DNA of 64,000 nucleotides. Origin: Paraglaciecola hydrolytica. GTDB lineage: Bacteria; Pseudomonadota; Gammaproteobacteria; Enterobacterales; Alteromonadaceae. Every line of letters begins with the position of its first letter. The stretch's first letter is position 1. A model generated the notes under the pieces. It was not told where the DNA came from. It saw only the letters and a list, made by a program, of their open reading frames with translations, and ran no database searches. Positions 59,608 through 64,000 of this stretch are shown here, one piece after another. A program made the translations under genes and the position numbers. The stretch is from the NCBI RefSeq assembly GCF_001565895.1, contig NZ_LSNE01000003.1, positions 850,380-914,379 of the forward strand. The letters are read 5' to 3'.

Positions 59608-61488
59608 GAAAAACCCAGTTTAGGTCGTGCTATTGCGCAGGCCTTTGGTGGTCAGCAACAAAAACGTGATGGTTATATTGAGCTGGCCAACGGCGATTGT
59701 GTTACCTGGTGTATTGGTCATTTATTGGAGCAGGCCGAACCGGATAAATATGATCCAGCCTTTGCTAAATGGGCCTTACAGCATTTGCCCATCGTACCCA
59801 CAAAATGGCAATTGGTACCAAAAAAGAATACCCAAAAACAACTCACTGTAGTCAAACGCCTGTTAAAAACCGCGAGCCATATCGTCAACGCTGGTGATCC
59901 TGATCGAGAGGGTCAACTGCTGGTGGATGAAGTTATTACCTATTGCGGCGTCAAAGCCGCCTTGATTGAAAGCGCGGGGCGACTCTTGATCAACGATTTA
60001 AACACCTCTGCGGTGCAAAAAGCGCTGCAAAATATGCGTTCTAATAAAGAGTTTGTTGGTTTGTCTACCTCAGCGCTGGCGCGTTCTCGAGCCGATTGGT
60101 TATACGGCTTAAACCTAACGCGTGCTTATACTTTGTTAGGCCAGCGTGGTGGTTATAGCGGTGTATTGTCGGTAGGGCGAGTGCAAACACCGGTATTAGG
60201 TTTGGTGGTTAGGCGCGACCAAGAGATCGCCAATTTTGTGTCTAAACCCTTTTTTGAGGTGATCGCCACCTTAGAAACACAACAGAAAGTGAGCTTTAGC
60301 GCTAAGTGGCAACCTAGTGAAGCTTGCGAGCCTTATCAAGATGAAGAGGGCCGCGTGCTGTCGCGTAAACTCGCGCAAACCGTGGTAGATAAAACCCGTG
60401 GTCAACCTGCCTTAGTAAAAGACTATAAAGCCCAGAGCAAACAAAGCCCCCCGCCTTTGCCCTATAGTTTGTCGGCCTTGCAAATTGACGGCTCTAAACG
60501 TTTTAACTTATCGCCCAAGGCGGTATTAGATATCTGTCAATCTTTGTACGAAAATCATCAACTCATTACCTATCCTCGCTCGGATTCACGTTATTTGCCC
60601 AAAGAACATTTTTCCCAAGCTCGCTCGGTATTAAATGCTATTAAAAATAATGTACCCAGTTATGCAGGCGCGGTGGAAAAAGCTAATCCGGCACTAAAAT
60701 CTAAAGCGTGGGACGACAGTAAAGTGGATGCTCACCACGCGATTATCCCCACCACTCGTACTCGGGCAGTTGCCAGTTTACGTGGTGATGAAGCTAAAAT
60801 TTATCAGCTCATTGCTAACCAATATTTGATGCAGTTTTATGGCCCACATCAATATCAAGAACAAATCGCCAAGATTGATATTGCAGGGGGTGTGTTTATC
60901 GCTAAGGGCAAAACGACCCTAGAACTCGGCTGGTTAGCCTTGACTATCAGAGACAACAACAAAGTTGAAATGGTATTGCCAACACTAACCAAGGGCGAGC
61001 CTTTGCAGTGTATTGACTCGCAACTTGTTGAAAAACAAACCTCAGCCCCTAAACATTTTACTGATGCGACCTTATTGGCGGCCATGACTGGTATTGCCCG
61101 TTATGTGCAAGACAGTGAGATTAAAAAAATCCTTAAAGATACGGATGGCCTTGGTACCGAAGCCACTCGCGCGTCGATTATCGATTTGTTATTTAAACGT
61201 CAGTTTATGCAAAAAGTGGGTAAAGAAATCCATGCTACAGACACAGGTAAGGCACTGATCAATGCTTTACCCAGCGAAACGACTCATCCGGATATGACAG
61301 CGATTTGGGAGTCGAATTTAGACAAAATATCCCAACGGCAAATGCGCTACGAAGCCTTTATGCAGCCCTTAACCGAATCGATAACGCAGTTGATTAAGGG
61401 CAGTCAGCAATTGGATACCAGTCAGTTTGCAGGCTTGGCAAGGGCCAAACCTGCAGGTAAGAAGCGTTTTTATAAGAAGAAATCTTAA
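59590..61488 (+). CDS. topB: DNA topoisomerase III
   Basis: 632 residues from ATG 59590 (E. coli 653). A type IA enzyme that passes single strands and unlinks replication or recombination intermediates. The TOPRIM domain starts MIVYIAEKPSLGRAI with the conserved Glu and contains HIVNAGDPDREGQLLVDE (DxD motif). The catalytic Tyr is in HQLITYPRSDSRYLP. WDDSKVDAHHAIIPT and DGLGTEATRASII are further family blocks. The C-terminal tail is short and Lys-rich without zinc fingers. I chose 59590 over upstream TTG/ATG codons because family members start at this residue. Confidence 0.97.
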   Translation: MIVYIAEKPSLGRAIAQAFGGQQQKRDGYIELANGDCVTWCIGHLLEQAEPDKYDPAFAKWALQHLPIVPTKWQLVPKKNTQKQLTVVKRLLKTASHIVNAGDPDREGQLLVDEVITYCGVKAALIESAGRLLINDLNTSAVQKALQNMRSNKEFVGLSTSALARSRADWLYGLNLTRAYTLLGQRGGYSGVLSVGRVQTPVLGLVVRRDQEIANFVSKPFFEVIATLETQQKVSFSAKWQPSEACEPYQDEEGRVLSRKLAQTVVDKTRGQPALVKDYKAQSKQSPPPLPYSLSALQIDGSKRFNLSPKAVLDICQSLYENHQLITYPRSDSRYLPKEHFSQARSVLNAIKNNVPSYAGAVEKANPALKSKAWDDSKVDAHHAIIPTTRTRAVASLRGDEAKIYQLIANQYLMQFYGPHQYQEQIAKIDIAGGVFIAKGKTTLELGWLALTIRDNNKVEMVLPTLTKGEPLQCIDSQLVEKQTSAPKHFTDATLLAAMTGIARYVQDSEIKKILKDTDGLGTEATRASIIDLLFKRQFMQKVGKEIHATDTGKALINALPSETTHPDMTAIWESNLDKISQRQMRYEAFMQPLTESITQLIKGSQQLDTSQFAGLARAKPAGKKRFYKKKS

Positions 61489-61564
61489 AATATGTGTTGC
61501 GTCAATCTTGTCGCTTCGTAACGTTAAAATGGATAACTACACAAACGCAGTTGATCACCCCCCT

Positions 61565-61747
61565 TTATTCTGCTGACTTATTTTTAGCTTGCCACCAGCG
61601 ATAGCCTTTGACTGCGACAACCACAGCTAACAGCCAAAACAATACATGAAATACGTAATGCCAGTTATTGTCTGCCATGCCGTGTCCGGGATGTGCCATC
61701 ACTAATGAGGTAAATAATAGTTGGCTTAGGGCGATTAATTTTTTCAT
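61565..61747 (-). CDS. small HPGHG membrane protein of the urease operon
   Basis: 60 residues. A cleavable signal-like start ([13 protein letters not shown]) is followed by [16 protein letters not shown] and one membrane segment (about 33-48). The beginning resembles that of HupE/UreJ nickel permeases, which also start with a signal peptide and HPGHG, but the protein stops after one membrane helix. The start codon overlaps the ureG stop (ATGA), so translation is coupled to ureG. A role in nickel handling for urease is inferred from this. It may be a truncated HupE/UreJ or a separate small family. Confidence 0.7.
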   Translation of the reverse strand: MKKLIALSQLLFTSLVMAHPGHGMADNNWHYVFHVLFWLLAVVVAVKGYRWWQAKNKSAE

Positions 61748-62412
61748 GCAGATACTCCTTGCACTAGATGGGTTTGAGTGGTCGGTGAGGGTACTAACAT
61801 GCCCTCTACTTCAATAAATTTAATAATTTCTGCTAAACCATGGCCGCTTTTTAAGTTGCTGAAGACAAAAGGTTTTCCCTTACGCATACGGGTTGAATCT
61901 TCGTCCATTACTTTTAAAGACGCGCCTACCAAGGGGGCTAAATCAATTTTATTAATGATCAATAAATCGGATTTAGTAATGCCCGGCCCACCTTTACGGG
62001 GGATTTTGTCGCCTGCGGAAACATCGATTACATAGAGGGTTAAGTCGGATAATTCAGGGCTAAAAGTGGCACTAAGGTTATCGCCACCACTTTCGACCAA
62101 TACAAAATCTAAGTCGGCATGACGTTGTTGTAACTCGTCAATGGCCGCTAAATTCATTGAAGCATCTTCACGAATGGCGGTATGGGGGCAGCCACCGGTT
62201 TCAACACCGATAATGCGATCAGCATCCAAGGCACCATGACGAGTAAGAAACTGAGCGTCTTCGTGGGTATAAATGTCGTTGGTGACCACGGCCATATTGT
62301 ATTTATCCCTAAGGGCTAAACACAGTTCACGCAGTAGCGCGGTTTTACCTGAACCTACCGGACCACCGACGCCAATTCTTAAAGTTTGTTTTTTTGTGAT
62401 CTGTTTTTCCAT
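61744..62412 (-). CDS. ureG: urease accessory GTPase UreG
   Basis: 222 residues. SIMIBI-class GTPase: [17 protein letters not shown] is the P-loop, [13 protein letters not shown] carries the metal/nucleotide-coupling Asp, [17 protein letters not shown] contains the conserved Cys-Pro-His nickel-binding motif, and NKIDLAP is the guanine-specificity motif. UreG uses GTP to deliver nickel to the urease active site in a complex with UreF and UreD/H. It lies 11 bp after ureF and is followed by the overlapping HPGHG protein gene. Confidence 0.97.
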   Translation of the reverse strand: MEKQITKKQTLRIGVGGPVGSGKTALLRELCLALRDKYNMAVVTNDIYTHEDAQFLTRHGALDADRIIGVETGGCPHTAIREDASMNLAAIDELQQRHADLDFVLVESGGDNLSATFSPELSDLTLYVIDVSAGDKIPRKGGPGITKSDLLIINKIDLAPLVGASLKVMDEDSTRMRKGKPFVFSNLKSGHGLAEIIKFIEVEGMLVPSPTTQTHLVQGVSA

Positions 62413-62423
62413 AATCAGCTCTC

Positions 62424-63110
62424 CTATGAGCGAAATAATCGTGAATATTGTTGTTCATGCCAACTGCTGGCCATGCTTAAACCCACCAAAGATTGGCCCA
62501 ATTGTGAGGCTGGGCCACGTTGATAATTGTCTACGCAGTGGGGGATGACAGCGGCTAGTTTAAACAGTAAATTTTGACTTTGAGTTTGCCCTAAAGGCAC
62601 CAATTTAGTGGCTGCAGCAATTTGGTTGTCGATGTAGGTCCAAGCAAAACCGGTCAACATGTCAGCATGTTGCACATCAAATAAACACGCGGCCAAGGCA
62701 AAACTGCTGATAAAACTCAAAGACTGGTAATCTTGCATCACAGCAAAATATGGGTGAGTTTGTAACTCGTCTAAATTGCCTAATAAACGCAACATGGCCT
62801 TACCCATGGCGAGATCGGCCATTAATATTTCGCTGCTTTCGCGGGTCGCTTTGATCCAGTCTTCGTTATGGGCAAAGTCTTCAAGTTCTTGGTTTTGTAA
62901 GGCACTAAACTGCGCCGCTAACAAAGGTAAGTCGCTACGCAACATGGCTTGTTGCAGGTAGGTATGGCACCAGTCATAGGTGCTCTCGGCACTGTCTACC
63001 CAGCCTAGTTCAACGGCTTGCTCTAAACCTTGGGAAAAGGAAAACCCGCCCACAGGTAAATTGGCACTGCACAGTTGCAACAAACGGGTAAGCGCTAAGC
63101 TACTGGTCAT
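62424..63110 (-). CDS. ureF: urease accessory protein UreF
   Basis: 228 residues, all-helical family. Typical blocks: [29 protein letters not shown] at the N-terminus and the C-terminal [26 protein letters not shown], matching the conserved Arg-rich end that contacts UreG. UreF gates the UreD-UreF-UreG complex during carbamylation and nickel insertion. It lies 3 bp after ureE and 11 bp before ureG. Confidence 0.95.
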   Translation of the reverse strand: MTSSLALTRLLQLCSANLPVGGFSFSQGLEQAVELGWVDSAESTYDWCHTYLQQAMLRSDLPLLAAQFSALQNQELEDFAHNEDWIKATRESSEILMADLAMGKAMLRLLGNLDELQTHPYFAVMQDYQSLSFISSFALAACLFDVQHADMLTGFAWTYIDNQIAAATKLVPLGQTQSQNLLFKLAAVIPHCVDNYQRGPASQLGQSLVGLSMASSWHEQQYSRLFRS

Positions 63111-63113
63111 AAA

Positions 63114-63605
63114 CTAGTGATCATGGCCGTGGTGATCGTCGTTATGATGAGCATGACCGTGGTTATGACCGGACACACTTAAACCATTGTAAGCGCCATT
63201 TTCTGGTTCAAATATGGCGCTTTCATCACTCACACTACAACCTAATTGCTGTACCAGTTCACTTAATACATGGTCGGGTTTAAAACGTAACCAGCGCTCG
63301 CCAACTTGTAACTTAGTATGGCGATTACCCAAGTGATAACAGACCTTGGCAAAGGTCAGCCAATCATCACAACTAGCGGTGGTCACTGGCTCCAAAGCGC
63401 CGAGTACTTGCACATGCTGGCCACAATCTGACTTTAATACTTCGTTGATCAACAGGGGTTTGCCCCGTTCGATAAAAATACCGGCGTCTAAGCCTTTGTC
63501 AGTGGTGATTTTAATCCGCGCTTTTTGTCGTGTATCGTAATCCAGTGTCACACTGTCGTTAGGCACATGATGTACATGGCTCAAACGGGTACTGATCTGC
63601 AACAT
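63114..63605 (-). CDS. ureE: urease nickel metallochaperone UreE
   Basis: 163 residues. The peptide-binding N-terminal domain (LQISTRLSH ... VTLDYDTRQKARIKI) precedes a metal-binding domain with YHLGNRHTKLQVGERWLRF, the conserved HxxNRH nickel-site region. The C-terminus is a His-rich tail (HNHGHAHHNDDHHGHDH), as in Klebsiella UreE, which binds several nickel ions. I chose ATG 63605, preceded by AAGGAA, rather than TTG 63620. It lies between ureC (54 bp) and ureF (3 bp). Confidence 0.96.
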   Translation of the reverse strand: MLQISTRLSHVHHVPNDSVTLDYDTRQKARIKITTDKGLDAGIFIERGKPLLINEVLKSDCGQHVQVLGALEPVTTASCDDWLTFAKVCYHLGNRHTKLQVGERWLRFKPDHVLSELVQQLGCSVSDESAIFEPENGAYNGLSVSGHNHGHAHHNDDHHGHDH

Positions 63606-63659
63606 CGTTTTTTCCTTCAAAAAATATAAGCGGCGTGTTTTGGAATAAACATGCCTTGT

Positions 63660-64000
63660 CTAAAACAAACAATAGCGCTGAGCCAAAGGTAATACCGCCA
63701 TGGGTTCGCACGTTAATAATTCGCCATTGGCGCGCACTTCGTAAGTTTGTGCGTCAACCTCAATTTTGGGCAACCAGTCATTGAGTATCATGTCTTTTTT
63801 ACCAATGTTACGGGTATTGATACAAGCCGAAGTCAAGCGTCGCATGCCAATCTTGGCAGGTACACCAGCTTTAATCGAGGCTGCAGACATAAAGGTAATC
63901 GAAAGACTAGCGGCTGCGCCCCCCATACTGCCAAACATGGGGCGATAATAAACCGGTTGTGGCGTAGGAATAGAAGCATTGGGGTCACCCATAGGTGCAG
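63660..64000 (-). CDS. ureC: urease subunit alpha, C-terminal part (gene runs off the right edge)
   Basis: The frame is open to the window edge; 113 C-terminal residues are visible, beginning [23 protein letters not shown], a well-conserved part of UreC. It continues with the C-terminal elements [13 protein letters not shown] and [24 protein letters not shown] and ends LAQRYCLF. The nickel site and catalytic His flap lie upstream of what is visible, so they cannot be checked. Urease hydrolyses urea to ammonia and CO2. Gene order C-E-F-G follows; ureA, ureB and ureD are presumably just beyond the edge. Confidence 0.95.
   Translation of the reverse strand, partial: APMGDPNASIPTPQPVYYRPMFGSMGGAAASLSITFMSAASIKAGVPAKIGMRRLTSACINTRNIGKKDMILNDWLPKIEVDAQTYEVRANGELLTCEPMAVLPLAQRYCLF

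Noticed and set aside
63951-63962. TAAACCGGTTGT, a 10/12 match to the LacI-type operator
   Set aside because: It lies inside ureC coding sequence with no promoter around it, so chance is likely.

Overview
The window looks like a chromosomal segment of a marine, polysaccharide-using gammaproteobacterium of the order Alteromonadales, most likely Alteromonadaceae close to Glaciecola/Paraglaciecola. I infer this from protein resemblance (NfuA, PlsB, PriA, TopB, LexA of gammaproteobacterial type), a moderate GC content, a large TonB-dependent receptor, glycoside hydrolases, PEP-CTERM sorted proteins and aerobic cytochrome c oxidase. No rRNA, tRNA, CRISPR array or complete insertion sequence was recognised.

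Layout. 1-6.3 kb: a secreted M14 metallocarboxypeptidase running off the left edge, nfuA, a small membrane protein, a DinF-like MATE transporter, a polysaccharide deacetylase and a GNAT acetyltransferase. 6.3-14.7 kb: a complete cytochrome c oxidase locus on the minus strand, with structural genes coxB-coxA-ctaG-coxC and then surf1, an accessory gene, ctaA, ctaB and sco, plus a plus-strand DUF2909 gene between the two blocks. 15.2-15.9 kb: lexA with two LexA boxes.

16.2-29.1 kb: a carbohydrate uptake and catabolism locus. It holds a TonB-dependent receptor, a secreted leucine-rich-repeat protein, a LacI-family repressor, a ManD/RspA-type sugar-acid dehydratase, a Gfo/Idh/MocA oxidoreductase, a sodium/solute symporter, an unknown lipoprotein and a sialate O-acetylesterase-like enzyme. 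The receptor and the catabolic operon are preceded by nearly identical promoter-operator modules (TTGACA-N16-TAATTT-N7-TAAACCGGTTTA), so one repressor probably controls both. The locus sits between lexA and plsB, which I recall as neighbours in related genomes, and looks like an inserted cassette.

29.3-42 kb: plsB, a ModF-like double ABC ATPase, an RluA-family pseudouridine synthase, an alpha/beta hydrolase, a membrane LytTR regulator, a 622-residue membrane protein of unknown function and a GGDEF-EAL protein. 42-46.9 kb: remains of a plant or algal glycan locus: a GH43 pseudogene whose middle is deleted, a hotdog-fold protein, a GH5 lipoprotein, a membrane-anchored AraC regulator and a PEP-CTERM-like protein. 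47-51 kb: an HPP membrane protein, YigZ, a VIT1-like transporter, a PAS-GGDEF protein and a small membrane protein. 51.3-55 kb: a 1096-residue transmembrane regulator (winged helix, STAND-type NTPase, TM segment, TPRs) followed directly by a 113-residue beta-rich protein. 55-61.5 kb: a PEP-CTERM protein, rpmE, priA, an odd 0.85 kb gap with a decayed toxin-like fragment, and topB. 61.6-64 kb: urease genes (ureC partial, ureE, ureF, ureG) and a coupled small HPGHG membrane protein.

A roughly 55 bp palindromic intergenic element (TATACCCAA...CTTGAAGATGC...GAATTC) occurs three times, at 42.0, 48.9 and 49.7 kb.
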